A model generated the notes under the pieces. That model saw only the letters and a list, made by a program, of their open reading frames with translations, made no database searches and was not told the origin of the DNA. From assembly GCA_945872285.1 (NCBI GenBank), contig CAMBZR010000020.1, positions 1 to 43,011 of the forward strand: a stretch of 43,011 nucleotides of DNA, given 5' to 3'. The position numbers and the translations under genes are program-made. Every line of letters starts with the position of its first letter. Position 1 is the first letter of the stretch. Shown one piece after another: positions 9,985 to 18,136 of the stretch. The stretch comes from Bordetella parapertussis. GTDB taxonomy: Bacteria > Pseudomonadota > Gammaproteobacteria > Burkholderiales > Burkholderiaceae_B.

Positions 9985-10679
9985 AAACTCACTTAGAAAA
10001 TTCAGTACTGACCTTGAGTCTTGATCGTCCGGCTGTTGCGAACGCGTTGAATTTAGAGATTTATGACGCCATGCATGCCGCGTTGACGCAAGCGCAGACT
10101 CAAGCGGAGGTCAAAGTTGTTGTGATTGCAGGTGGGGGTGCGCGAGCGTTTTGTTCTGGCGCCGATCTTAAAGAGTTTTCTGATCTGGCACCTGAGCGTG
10201 CCGCGCATCAACGCTTGACTTTACTGATGCGCTGTTTTTTACAGATTTTGGATTTTCCAAAACCCGTGATCGCAGTCGTGCAGGCTCCGGCTGTGGGCGC
10301 AGGTCTGATGTTGGCCGCGTTGTGTGATGAGATTTTGATCGCAGACCATACCTGGGTGTCGTTGCCTGAAGTGAAGTTTGATATGCCAACACCGATTGGT
10401 GCGGCGATCGTTGCCGCTCGTTCAAATCGTTCAGTGAGTCATCGTCTGGTGCAGTTGGGCGAGCGGGTGACCGCAGTTGAATGTGGGGGTGTTGGATTGG
10501 TTGATCGGGTGGTTCCGCTCGCTGAATTAGCATCGCTGTGCGCGCAGCGCGCTGATGTGCTTGCACAAATCCCACCTTATGGCTTTGCGATCAATAAAAA
10601 ATGGATGAATCGCGAGGTTCGACGGCAGCTTGTCGACGCGGCTGAAGTGGCCGAAGCGGGTCATCAGCGCCATAAGTAG
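9978..10679 (+). CDS. Crotonase-superfamily protein (enoyl-CoA hydratase/isomerase family)
   Basis: A short (233-residue) crotonase-fold enzyme acting on an acyl-CoA. The first oxyanion-hole segment is clear (AGGGARAFCSGADLKEF, residues 51-67), and the second lies at AVGAGLMLAALCDEILIA (105-122). Compared with rat enoyl-CoA hydratase, the Glu144 position is Met111 whereas the Glu164 position is kept as Glu131 (LPEVKFD). The Gly-rich PGAGGTQ loop is also absent. Loss of one of the two catalytic glutamates makes plain hydration doubtful; isomerase or another crotonase reaction is possible. It overlaps the upstream synthetase by 7 bases and precedes an acyl-CoA dehydrogenase by 45 bases, so it is part of one operon. 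The C-terminal trimerisation helix appears shortened. Confidence 0.85.
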   Translation: MLKTHLENSVLTLSLDRPAVANALNLEIYDAMHAALTQAQTQAEVKVVVIAGGGARAFCSGADLKEFSDLAPERAAHQRLTLLMRCFLQILDFPKPVIAVVQAPAVGAGLMLAALCDEILIADHTWVSLPEVKFDMPTPIGAAIVAARSNRSVSHRLVQLGERVTAVECGGVGLVDRVVPLAELASLCAQRADVLAQIPPYGFAINKKWMNREVRRQLVDAAEVAEAGHQRHK

Positions 10680-10724
10680 CTTGAGCAGCGCATTTAGACA
10701 GATTAATCAAAAGAGAGATTAGCT

Positions 10725-11867
10725 ATGCAATTAGAAATGACACCAGAGCTCGCCGAATTACGTTCGGCAATGCGGCGTTTTACGACCGAAGTACTTGAGC
10801 CGATTGCGATTGAAATTGATCGTACGGGTGAGGTCCCAGACCGCGCGTGGGACCTGATGCGTGCGCAAGGTTATCTTGGGATGCGGATGCCCACACACTT
10901 TGGCGGAGGTGAGGTTGATTTGTCAACGTACTGTTTGGCGCTTGAAGAGCTGAGCCGTTCGCATCGATATTTTACGTTGATGCTAGATGCCACTAGTGGT
11001 TTGAACCCAATTGCCATATCGAAATTTGGGACGCCTGCGCAGCAAGAGAAATATTTGGAAGGGCTTTGTACCGGACGTTTATTGGCCTCCTTTGCATTAA
11101 CCGAGCCAGGTGCGGGCTCTGATGCGCAGGCGATCTCAACTAAAGCCGAGAAAATCACGAAGGGCTGGAGACTGAACGGACGTAAGCATTACATCAGTGG
11201 CGCACATCAGGCCGATGTCATCCTGGTGCTGGCGGTTAATGACGTTGAAAAACGCTCGCGCGGAGGAATCTCAGCCTTTCTAGTTGATAAAGGTACGCGG
11301 GGAATGACGATCACGCGTGTCGACACCACAATCGGTTCAGATCCTATCAAAATTTGCGAAATTACCTTCGAGGATTGTGAAATTCCAGACACGGCGGTTT
11401 TGGGCGAGGTTGGCCAGGGGTTTAAGATTGCAATGAGCTCGTTGGTGAGTGGGCGAATGGGGATCGCTTGTTCGTGTCTTGGCGTGGCAGATCGCTTAAT
11501 TGAAATGTCAGCGGCCTATGCACGAGAGCGTCACACCTTTGGTAAGGCCTTGGCTGAGCGTCAGGCGATTCAGTGGATGTTGGCAGATTCAGCGACCGAA
11601 TTGGCGCAGGCGCGTGCGCTAACGTACGAGACTCTGCGCCGAGTGGAGGCAGGTGAAAACGTTGGTGCTGCAGCGAGTATGTGTAAGCTGGCCGCCTCTG
11701 AAATGGTGGGTCGCGTGGCTGACCGTGCAGTGCAGATTCATGGTGGCGCCGGATTAATTCGGGGTGTACCTGTTGAGCGGTTTTATCGCGATATTCGTCA
11801 TTATCGAGTCGGTGAAGGGTCGTCTGAAGTTCAGCGCATATTGATTGCGCGAGAGGTGCTGGGATGA
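10725..11867 (+). CDS. Acyl-CoA dehydrogenase
   Basis: An FAD-dependent acyl-CoA dehydrogenase, 380 residues, the usual length for the soluble tetrameric family. It should introduce an alpha-beta double bond into an acyl-CoA and pass electrons to ETF. Family signatures are FALTEPGAGSDAQAIST (the FAD/substrate segment), GWRLNGRKHYISGAH, RQAIQWMLAD and QIHGGAGLIRGVPVERFYRD. The C-terminal RVGEGSSEVQR places Glu364 at the position of the catalytic base (Glu376 of medium-chain enzyme). An AGAGAG ribosome site precedes ATG 10725. Its stop overlaps the next start in an ATGA, which indicates tight coupling to the thiolase-fold gene. Substrate chain type cannot be read from the sequence. Confidence 0.93.
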   Translation: MQLEMTPELAELRSAMRRFTTEVLEPIAIEIDRTGEVPDRAWDLMRAQGYLGMRMPTHFGGGEVDLSTYCLALEELSRSHRYFTLMLDATSGLNPIAISKFGTPAQQEKYLEGLCTGRLLASFALTEPGAGSDAQAISTKAEKITKGWRLNGRKHYISGAHQADVILVLAVNDVEKRSRGGISAFLVDKGTRGMTITRVDTTIGSDPIKICEITFEDCEIPDTAVLGEVGQGFKIAMSSLVSGRMGIACSCLGVADRLIEMSAAYARERHTFGKALAERQAIQWMLADSATELAQARALTYETLRRVEAGENVGAAASMCKLAASEMVGRVADRAVQIHGGAGLIRGVPVERFYRDIRHYRVGEGSSEVQRILIAREVLG

Positions 11868-13051
11868 GTCTGAAGAATGGATCGCGCCGACAACCGCTGA
11901 ATGCTGCAATCGTTGGCATTGGTGAAAGCACGGTCGGCCGAGTGCCTCACCTAGATGCGTTGGGTTTGCAACGAATGGCAGCTGTCAATGCCTTAGCCGA
12001 TGCGGGTCTGTCATTTGCGGATATTGATGGTTTATTGACGACGCCGATTCGGGTTGAGAATTGGGCGATGCCCTGCGGAGTCGTCTCGGAGGGCTTAGGC
12101 ATACAGGCTCGGTATTTGGCAACCTTAGATGTTGCGGGTGCTTCGGGTGTGGCGATGGCGCATCACGCTGCGATGGCCGTTGCCTCGGGGCAATGTGAAA
12201 CGGTGTTGTGCGTCGCAGGTCAAAACATGTTGTCGTTTCAGTCGCGTGGCGATGCGGTCCAAAAAATGGCAGATGCGGGCTGGGCACATCCTGATTTTGA
12301 GGCGCCGCATGGCCCCTTGGTGCCAACCTTGTATGCGCTGGCGGCACAACGACATATGCACGAGTACGGCACAACGCCTGAGCAACTTGCTCAAGTGGCT
12401 GTGACGATGAGAGAAAATGCATCGTTAAATCCCTTCGCACATAAAAAAGATTTGATCTCGTTGGCAGATGTCATGCAATCGCGCATGATTACCTCTCCGT
12501 TGAGAATGCTGGATTGCGCGCTCGTATCGGATGGTGCAGTCGCTTTTATTGTGACTACGCCAGAACGTGCGCGCGATTTACGTCAGGCGCCGGTGAAGCT
12601 TTTGGGGCATGGTTATGGTCACTCACATACTTACATCGGTGACTATAAAAATGTGACGACAACCGGCGCGGTGCGTTCGGGGCAAGATGCCTTTGCGATG
12701 ACGGGTCTGACGCCCAAGGATATCGATGTGGCTCAGTTGTACGATTGCTTCACGATTACGGTTTTGATTGAACTCGAGGATCTTGGATTTTGTGCGAAGG
12801 GTGAGGGCGGACATTTTGTACAGAGTCAGGGAATCGGGTTAAAGAGTCCGTTGCCGGTGACGACGCACGGTGGTCTGTTATCGGCGGGGCATCCAGGCTT
12901 GGCCGGCGGTATGTTTCATCTCACGGAAGGGGTGCGTCAACTTCGCGGGCAAGCACAGGCGCGTCAGGTTCCGAAGGCCGAAGTCGTGCTGGTGCATGGC
13001 AATGGTGGGATTATTGGCTTGCACAGCACGCTGATTTTAGGAAAAGGTTAA
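11864..13051 (+). CDS. Thiolase-fold protein of the lipid-transfer/acyl-CoA aldolase type, lacking both usual cysteines
   Basis: A 395-residue thiolase-superfamily protein. The fold is shown by VGIGEST near the N-terminus, the YDCFTITVLIELEDLGFC segment and the histidine motif GGLLSAGHPG. The two cysteines of true thiolases are replaced: the nucleophile position reads AGASG (Ala93 region), and the C-terminal CxG motif reads VHGNGG (His378). This pattern is shared by SCP-x/Ltp-like proteins, some of which are retro-aldolases working with a DUF35 partner. Exactly such a partner gene follows 5 bases downstream. The start ATG overlaps the acyl-CoA dehydrogenase stop by 4 bases. Chain cleavage of a hydroxyacyl-CoA by retro-aldol chemistry is therefore a better guess than thiolysis, but it is inference. 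Confidence 0.85.
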   Translation: MSLKNGSRRQPLNAAIVGIGESTVGRVPHLDALGLQRMAAVNALADAGLSFADIDGLLTTPIRVENWAMPCGVVSEGLGIQARYLATLDVAGASGVAMAHHAAMAVASGQCETVLCVAGQNMLSFQSRGDAVQKMADAGWAHPDFEAPHGPLVPTLYALAAQRHMHEYGTTPEQLAQVAVTMRENASLNPFAHKKDLISLADVMQSRMITSPLRMLDCALVSDGAVAFIVTTPERARDLRQAPVKLLGHGYGHSHTYIGDYKNVTTTGAVRSGQDAFAMTGLTPKDIDVAQLYDCFTITVLIELEDLGFCAKGEGGHFVQSQGIGLKSPLPVTTHGGLLSAGHPGLAGGMFHLTEGVRQLRGQAQARQVPKAEVVLVHGNGGIIGLHSTLILGKG

Positions 13052-13056
13052 CGCGT

Positions 13057-13479
13057 ATGACTGCAACGATGAATTCACTCAATAGCCATCAATACTGGGA
13101 AACTCTGCGCACAAAGGGGTTTTGTCTGCCTCAGTGCCAGGCATGTAAAGAATTTCATTTCTATCTGCGCCCGGCCTGCCCGGCCTGTGGTGGCGTTGAG
13201 ATTGAGCCTGTCGTGGTGAGTGGCCGCGGACAGCTGTATAGTTTTTCTGTCGTCTATCGTGCACCAAGTGCCGCCTTTGAAAAAGATGTTCCCTACGTGG
13301 TGGCGATTGTGGCAACGGATGAGGGGCCACACTTGATGACGCGACTCGTCGGGGTAAAACCAGAAGACGTTGCAATTGGAATGCGTGTGTCGGTGAAGGA
13401 TTGGCGGACTTCCAGTTTGCCAGCCGAGCACCCCTCGCTTGGACAAGCGCCTCCTTTGTTTGAACGCGCGGTACCGTAG
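13057..13479 (+). CDS. DUF35 / Zn-ribbon OB-fold protein, partner of the thiolase-fold protein
   Basis: A 140-residue DUF35 protein. The N-terminal rubredoxin-like zinc ribbon has CQACK (residues 23-27) and CPACGG (about 39-44), and the OB-fold follows (GRGQLYSFSVVYRAP, PYVVAIVATDEGPHLMTRLVG). These proteins bind acyl-CoA and form complexes with thiolase-fold proteins, for example with Ltp2-type aldolases in steroid side-chain degradation. It begins 5 bases after the thiolase-fold gene, with AAAGG upstream of ATG 13057; a second ATG at 13069 is possible. The position supports a two-protein complex. No enzymatic motif of its own is seen. Confidence 0.88.
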   Translation: MTATMNSLNSHQYWETLRTKGFCLPQCQACKEFHFYLRPACPACGGVEIEPVVVSGRGQLYSFSVVYRAPSAAFEKDVPYVVAIVATDEGPHLMTRLVGVKPEDVAIGMRVSVKDWRTSSLPAEHPSLGQAPPLFERAVP

Positions 13480-13513
13480 TTTTTGATTTGTCCTCATTTA
13501 AAAGAGACCAACA

Positions 13514-14512
13514 ATGAACACCTCCAAACTTTGTTTGACACGTTTCACCAAGGCATGTGCTGGTTTGCTCACGCTCTTGAGCCTGACTGGGTGGTCAGTG
13601 GCGACGAGGGCGTCCGACTATCCAACTCGAACGATTACGGTCATTAATCCCTGGACGGCGGGCGGGCCGGCCGACACTGTGGCGCGCCCGATCTTGCAGA
13701 GGCTCTCAGAGGCGTTAAAGCAGCCAGTCGTCTTAGAAAACAAAGCCGGTGCCAATGGCGTAATTGGCGCAAATTACGTGGCACGTGCCAGGCCAGATGG
13801 CTATACGCTGCTGTTTTCGCATGTAGGCCCGATCACCATCAGTCCGGCAGTACAAAAGGATATGCCCTACGATTCGATTCGTGACTTTGCACCGATCACA
13901 CTAATTGTTTCGGCGCCTACCGTCCTGGTGGTTCGTCCAGACTTGCCGATTCATAATCTAAAAGAGTTCATCGAGTATGCGCGCGCCAATCCCGGGAAAC
14001 TGTCTTACGGCTCTGTGGGTATCGGTAGCACCACGCATCTTGCAGGAGAAATTTTAGCGACGATGGCTGATGTCAAAATGTTGCATGTTCCTTACAAAGG
14101 AGCAGCTCCGGTCATGAATGATTTACTTGGTGGTCAGATCAATTGCACATTTTTGAACATCGCAGCACTATTGCCTTACATCAAGTCGGGTCAAGTCCGT
14201 GCGATTGGCGTGAGCACCTTAAAGCGATCATCACTCTTGCCAGAGCTGCCTGCCATTGCAGAAACGTATCCTGGCTTTGAGGTGAACTCCTGGTACGGAA
14301 TGATGGCGCCCGCTAAAACACCAACGCATATTGTTGAGTTATTGCAAAAAGAAGTCGCAAAAATTCTACAGCTACCTGAAATTGTTCAGTCGTTGCAAGC
14401 ATCTGGATTGTCACCAGAAGGCACGACACCTGCGCAATACGCCACGCAAATTCAAACGGACCTGAAGCGCTGGCAGACAGCAGTTGCGAAAGCGGGGATT
14501 GAGAAACAGTAG
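13514..14512 (+). CDS. Bug-family (TctC-like) periplasmic solute-binding protein
   Basis: A 332-residue extracytoplasmic receptor, probably for a small carboxylate. It has a basic, hydrophobic signal peptide up to about residue 33 (cleavage near ATRAS). The mature N-terminus YPTRTITVINPWTAGGPADTVARP is the ligand-pocket segment of the family, followed by VENKAGANGVIGANYVARA and HVPYKGAAPVMNDLLGGQI. The pocket loop reads GGPAD instead of the common GGGxD. AAAGAG precedes ATG 13514. It lies 34 bases behind the DUF35 gene with no terminator, so it probably belongs to the catabolic operon and delivers its substrate. No TctA or TctB membrane subunits are nearby. Confidence 0.92.
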   Translation: MNTSKLCLTRFTKACAGLLTLLSLTGWSVATRASDYPTRTITVINPWTAGGPADTVARPILQRLSEALKQPVVLENKAGANGVIGANYVARARPDGYTLLFSHVGPITISPAVQKDMPYDSIRDFAPITLIVSAPTVLVVRPDLPIHNLKEFIEYARANPGKLSYGSVGIGSTTHLAGEILATMADVKMLHVPYKGAAPVMNDLLGGQINCTFLNIAALLPYIKSGQVRAIGVSTLKRSSLLPELPAIAETYPGFEVNSWYGMMAPAKTPTHIVELLQKEVAKILQLPEIVQSLQASGLSPEGTTPAQYATQIQTDLKRWQTAVAKAGIEKQ

Positions 14513-14578
14513 GTATAGTCTGTCTGTTGGCCTCGCTAAGAAGTCTTCCAAATGAATCGGCCGAATCAGTTCGATGGG

Positions 14579-14611
14579 ATTGCCGCCGTGTCCCACCAAT
14601 TGGGCGGTAAT
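14579..14611 (+). other. Intergenic hairpin between two Bug genes
   Basis: ATTGCCGCC (14579-14587) pairs with GGCGGTAAT (14603-14611) over 9 bp including one G-T pair, with a 15-base loop. There is no real T-tract after it. It could attenuate or process the transcript between the two receptor genes. Confidence 0.35.
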
Positions 14612-14647
14612 CTCGTACACTTTTAGCAACAAGGATTCACAACTATC

Positions 14648-15637
14648 ATGATAAAAAGACAAACTTTTGCGCGACTACTTGCCACTGCTCTGGCGCTGAT
14701 AACATTTACAGCCGTTGCGGCGAGTCCCGACGGCACCTATCCCACCAAGTCAGTACGCCTGATTGTGGGCTACCCCCCGGGCGGGGCAGGCGATATTTTT
14801 GGTCGCTTGGTGGCGAACTATTTGTCGCGACAATTTGGCCAGCAGTTTGTGGTTGAGAACCGCCCCGGTGCGGCGGGAACAATTGCCGCGGCGCAGGTCG
14901 CGCGCATGCCCGCCGATGGCTACTCCGTGTATCTGGCTTCAGCAGGTGATTTTACGACTGCGCGCAGCACCTTTGGCGCACGGCTCGCTTACAACCCTGA
15001 GCAAGATTTCACCCACCTGACGTTGTTGGTAAAAGTGCCCTTGGTGCTTGTTGCTCACCCGTCTGTGCCTGCAGCGACCTTGAAAGAATTTATCGCCTAC
15101 GCCAAAACCATGCCTAAGCAACTGAATTACGCCTCGTTTGGAAATGGCTCAACCTCGCACCTCGCCGCAGAGGCCTTCAACATTGCTAGCGGCATCGAGA
15201 TGTCACATGTGGCCTATAAGGGAAGCAGCCCTGCGGTGACAGATCTAGTTGCGGGGCGGGTGCAAGTCATGTTCGACACAGTGTTGAGTGCCTCGCGCTT
15301 TACCCAAACGGGGCAGTTAAAGAGTTATGGGGTGACGACCCTAAAAAGGGTGCCTTTGATGTCTGAAACTCCAACGCTAGACGAGGGTGGCCTTTCTGGC
15401 TTTGAAATGGCCACGTGGCTTGGCCTGGTAGCGCCAGCGGGTTTACCAGCCGCAATCACTCAAACACTGGCCCTTAAGTTGGTCGCGTTTACAAAAGATC
15501 CAGAGATTCTCAAGCAGTTAGACGCGCTCGGTTTATTGGTTGACGGCTCTGGGCCCGCAGCCTTCAGCACCTTCATTCGCGAAGAATCGGCAAGAATGGA
15601 TAAGTTGATCAAAGGGGCGGGCATTCAGTTTGAGTGA
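14648..15637 (+). CDS. Bug-family (TctC-like) periplasmic solute-binding protein
   Basis: The second tandem receptor, 329 residues. The signal peptide is MIKRQTFARLLATALALITF..., with cleavage near AVA-ASP. The family segments YPTKSVRLIVGYPPGGAGDIFGR, VENRPGAAGTIAAAQVAR and HVAYKGSSPAVTDLVAGRV are present. AAGGA lies upstream of ATG 14648. It differs considerably from its neighbour at 13514, so this is not a recent duplication and the two probably bind different ligands. It ends the plus-strand cluster; a convergent DUF1993 gene follows. Confidence 0.92.
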   Translation: MIKRQTFARLLATALALITFTAVAASPDGTYPTKSVRLIVGYPPGGAGDIFGRLVANYLSRQFGQQFVVENRPGAAGTIAAAQVARMPADGYSVYLASAGDFTTARSTFGARLAYNPEQDFTHLTLLVKVPLVLVAHPSVPAATLKEFIAYAKTMPKQLNYASFGNGSTSHLAAEAFNIASGIEMSHVAYKGSSPAVTDLVAGRVQVMFDTVLSASRFTQTGQLKSYGVTTLKRVPLMSETPTLDEGGLSGFEMATWLGLVAPAGLPAAITQTLALKLVAFTKDPEILKQLDALGLLVDGSGPAAFSTFIREESARMDKLIKGAGIQFE

Positions 15638-15681
15638 GAATGAGCTGAACGCCCGATTTAAGTCGGCATCTTATTGAGTGT

Positions 15682-15699
15682 GCGGCTGAGAGTCGCTTT
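15682..15699 (+). terminator. Weak terminator-like hairpin between convergent genes
   Basis: GCGGCT (15682-15687) and AGTCGC (15691-15696) form a 6-bp stem with one G-T pair and a 3-base loop, followed only by TTTA. It lies between the second Bug gene and the convergent DUF1993 gene. The short T-run makes it a weak call. Confidence 0.3.
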
Positions 15700-15743
15700 A
15701 TGATGGCTTAAAGTCAGACTATCGATCGCTCTGCTTCTATTGA

Positions 15744-16253
15744 CTAATACGCGCCCATGAAATCTTTTTTTCCGATCTCGACGCCATTGTGACGCAACAA
15801 GTTGTAGGTGGTTGTGACATGAAAGAAAAATTGTGGCATGCCGTATTTTAAGGCGTAGTCTTGGACAGAGAGTGTTTTTTCTTTCGGTGTGCCCGGACGT
15901 AAAACAATTTCTTTGATCGCGCTGGCGTCCAGTTGCGCAGCGGTCAATGCTTGGATCAGGCCGAGCGTCTTGGTGATGCGTTGCTGCAGTTCGGCAAAGC
16001 TTTGCTCGGTGTCTTCGTAGGCGGCAACTTCAAGGCCAGCGATTCGCAAGGGAACACTTTTTGCAAAATCACAGGCAATTTGAACCTGGCGTACCAAGGG
16101 CAGCATGTCAGGAAACAAACGCGACTGCAACAAGGTGGCAGGATCGAATTTGCGCTGTTGCGCGTGTTCTTCGCCTTTTTTTAGGACGTCACTGAGTGCT
16201 AAGAGCATCTGCTTGAGTACGGGAACTGTCGCTGAATATAAAGAAATCGTCAT
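15744..16253 (-). CDS. DUF1993 domain protein
   Basis: A 169-residue protein matching the DUF1993 family, which is related to the four-helix DinB/YfiT-like fold. Recognisable stretches are MTISLYSATVPVLKQMLLAL at the N-terminus, FDPATLLQSRLFPDMLPLVRQVQIACDFAK in the middle, and the C-terminal KYGMPQFFFHVTTTYNLLRHNGVEIGKKDF with a conserved HxxTxYNLLRHNG block. There is no signal peptide or membrane segment. The function is not known for the family. It lies on the same strand as ahpCF but 200 bases downstream of ahpF, so it may be a separate unit. Confidence 0.85.
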   Translation of the reverse strand: MTISLYSATVPVLKQMLLALSDVLKKGEEHAQQRKFDPATLLQSRLFPDMLPLVRQVQIACDFAKSVPLRIAGLEVAAYEDTEQSFAELQQRITKTLGLIQALTAAQLDASAIKEIVLRPGTPKEKTLSVQDYALKYGMPQFFFHVTTTYNLLRHNGVEIGKKDFMGAY

Positions 16254-16310
16254 GGTTTTCCGCTTGATTAAAAAGTGTTGAAGACGTCGGCTGTTAGCGC
16301 ACTAAGAATT

Positions 16311-16332
16311 GGTTATACACTCTAGAATAACC
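16311..16332. promoter_or_regulatory. Inverted repeat upstream of the DUF1993 gene
   Basis: GGTTAT (16311-16316) and ATAACC (16327-16332) form an inverted repeat with a 10-base spacer, about 60 bases before the DUF1993 start. It could be an operator. No -35/-10 pair could be placed with confidence. Confidence 0.25.
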
Positions 16333-16400
16333 GATCGTGACTCTAAGCATGCGCGGCATCGGCATTACCGACCATAAGCGCTCACCGACTTTTCCAACAA

Positions 16401-16416
16401 TTCGCACGGGTGCGAA
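16401..16416 (-). terminator. Hairpin downstream of ahpF
   Basis: TTCGCA (16401-16406) and TGCGAA (16411-16416) form a perfect 6-bp stem with a 4-base loop about 40 bases past the ahpF stop. The minus-strand sequence after it has no long T-run, so termination is uncertain. Confidence 0.35.
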
Positions 16417-16455
16417 GGTCGATTAACCAGATGATCTTTGATTGCTGAAGCGCGC

Positions 16456-18036
16456 TTAGGCGGCCAAAGCTCTCAAAGGTTCTGCGATGGGTGTGCGGAT
16501 CAGGTAATCAAAAGCAGAGAGTGAGGCTTTGGCACCTTCGCCCATCGCGATAATAATCTGCTTATAGGGCACGGTCGTGCAGTCACCCGCGGCAAACACC
16601 CCAGGCATTGAGGTCTCGCCCTTTTGGTCAACGATGACTTCGCCATGCTTTGAAAGCGCGACAGTGCCTTTGAGCCAATCTGTATTGGGTAGCAAGCCGA
16701 TTTGCACAAAGATGCCTTCAAGCTCAACGGTGCGCAGTTCGTTGCTGATGCGGTCTTGGTAGCGTAAGCCGTTGACTTTTGTACCGTCGCCCAACACATC
16801 CTTGGTCAAGGCACTTTTAATCACCGTGACGTTGGGTAGGCTGGCGAGCTTGGCTTGCAACACCGCATCAGCGCGAAGTTTGCTATCAAACTCAAGCAGC
16901 GTGACCTGACTAACAATACCGGCTAAATCGATAGCGGCCTCGACCCCCGAGTTACCGCCACCGATGACGGCAACGCGTTTACCTTTAAACAACGGGCCAT
17001 CGCAGTGAGGGCAGTAGGCCACCCCTTTGTTGCGATACTCTAACTCGCCCGGCACGTTCATTTCTCTCCAGCGCGCACCGGTGCTCACAATCACTGTTTT
17101 GCTTTTTAAAATCGCGCCATTTGCCAACTCAACTTCAAGCCCGTGTGCGCCTTGACGCAAGGTCGTGGCACGCTGCAAATTCATGATATCGACTTCGTAA
17201 CTTTTAACGTGTTGCTCAAGGGCTTGCACTAACTTAGGCCCTTCGGTTTCTTTGACTGAGATAAAGTTCTCGATGCCCATGGTGTCCATCACTTGTCCGC
17301 CAAAGCGTTCGGCCAGTACTCCGGTACGAATGCCTTTGCGTGCTGCGTAGATCGCGGCAGCCGAGCCGGCCGGCCCACCGCCAATCACCAACATATCGAA
17401 GGCGTCTTTGGCGTTAAGCTTTGCCGCATCCTTTTGGGGACTGTTGGTATCGAGCTTCGTGACAATTTCTTCGACACTCATGCGCCCCTGCCCAAAGGCC
17501 TCGCCATTCAAGAGGACAGTCGGCACAGCCATGACTTTGTGTTGGTCGACTAAACCCTGAAAGAGGGCGCCATCAATCATCTCGTGCTCGACGTTTGGAT
17601 TCAGCGCTGCCATGAGATTTAACGCCTGCACGACATCTGGGCAGTTGTGGCACGAAAGTGAAATAAAGGTCTGAAAGCGTAGCGTGCCATCGAGCGCACG
17701 AATGCGTGCAATGATCTCTTGCTCGACCTTGGGCGGATAGCCGCTCGCTTGCAAAATAGCCAAAATAAACGACGTCATCTCGTGGCCCATCGGTAGGCCA
17801 GAAAAAGTGATGCGTGCGTCTGCGCCGCTTTTGCCAACCGTAAAACTCGGCGTATGTTTGGCGCTTCCGCTTGTGACGACGGTCACGTTATTGGATTGCT
17901 CTGCTACCTCATTTAACAGTTCAAGCATTTGAGCTGAGGCTGGGTTGCTATCTAACGAGGCAGTCAAAACGATTGGGCTAACAATCTTTTCAAAATAGAC
18001 TTTCAGTTGCGCTTTCAGATTGTTGTCTAACATCAT
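16456..18036 (-). CDS. ahpF: Alkyl hydroperoxide reductase subunit F
   Basis: AhpF is the flavoprotein that reduces the peroxiredoxin AhpC using NADH. The 526-residue protein has the N-terminal tandem thioredoxin-like domain with redox pair Cys129/Cys132 (CHNC). A thioredoxin-reductase-like part follows, with the FAD loop [17 protein letters not shown] (about 217-233), the second redox pair Cys342/Cys345 (CPHCDGPLF), the NAD loop [12 protein letters not shown] and C-terminal [15 protein letters not shown]. Four cysteines at these spacings match E. coli AhpF. Two adjacent ATGs exist; AAGGA is better spaced for the second (first base at 18033). It lies 100 bases downstream of ahpC, with strong alternative hairpins in the gap. 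Confidence 0.97.
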   Translation of the reverse strand: MMLDNNLKAQLKVYFEKIVSPIVLTASLDSNPASAQMLELLNEVAEQSNNVTVVTSGSAKHTPSFTVGKSGADARITFSGLPMGHEMTSFILAILQASGYPPKVEQEIIARIRALDGTLRFQTFISLSCHNCPDVVQALNLMAALNPNVEHEMIDGALFQGLVDQHKVMAVPTVLLNGEAFGQGRMSVEEIVTKLDTNSPQKDAAKLNAKDAFDMLVIGGGPAGSAAAIYAARKGIRTGVLAERFGGQVMDTMGIENFISVKETEGPKLVQALEQHVKSYEVDIMNLQRATTLRQGAHGLEVELANGAILKSKTVIVSTGARWREMNVPGELEYRNKGVAYCPHCDGPLFKGKRVAVIGGGNSGVEAAIDLAGIVSQVTLLEFDSKLRADAVLQAKLASLPNVTVIKSALTKDVLGDGTKVNGLRYQDRISNELRTVELEGIFVQIGLLPNTDWLKGTVALSKHGEVIVDQKGETSMPGVFAAGDCTTVPYKQIIIAMGEGAKASLSAFDYLIRTPIAEPLRALAA

Positions 18037-18059
18037 GGTTTCCTTAAGGTGTATTGGAG

Positions 18060-18112
18060 GAGTCTATTGGGCAGGATCTTGTCCTCCCCAATAGACTCTC
18101 CTTAGAGAGTCT
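18060..18112 (-). other. Alternative hairpins in the ahpC-ahpF spacer
   Basis: Three segments compete. 18060-18071 is a perfect 12-bp complement of 18087-18098, extended inward by AGGA/TCCT around a 5-base loop. 18093-18100 also pairs perfectly over 8 bp with 18105-18112 around CTTA. The middle segment cannot take part in both. On the ahpC-ahpF transcript the smaller hairpin forms first. No T-tract follows, so this resembles an attenuation, processing or stability switch rather than a terminator. Confidence 0.6.
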
Positions 18113-18136
18113 GCTGGGTCAGTGCAAGGCTTTAAC

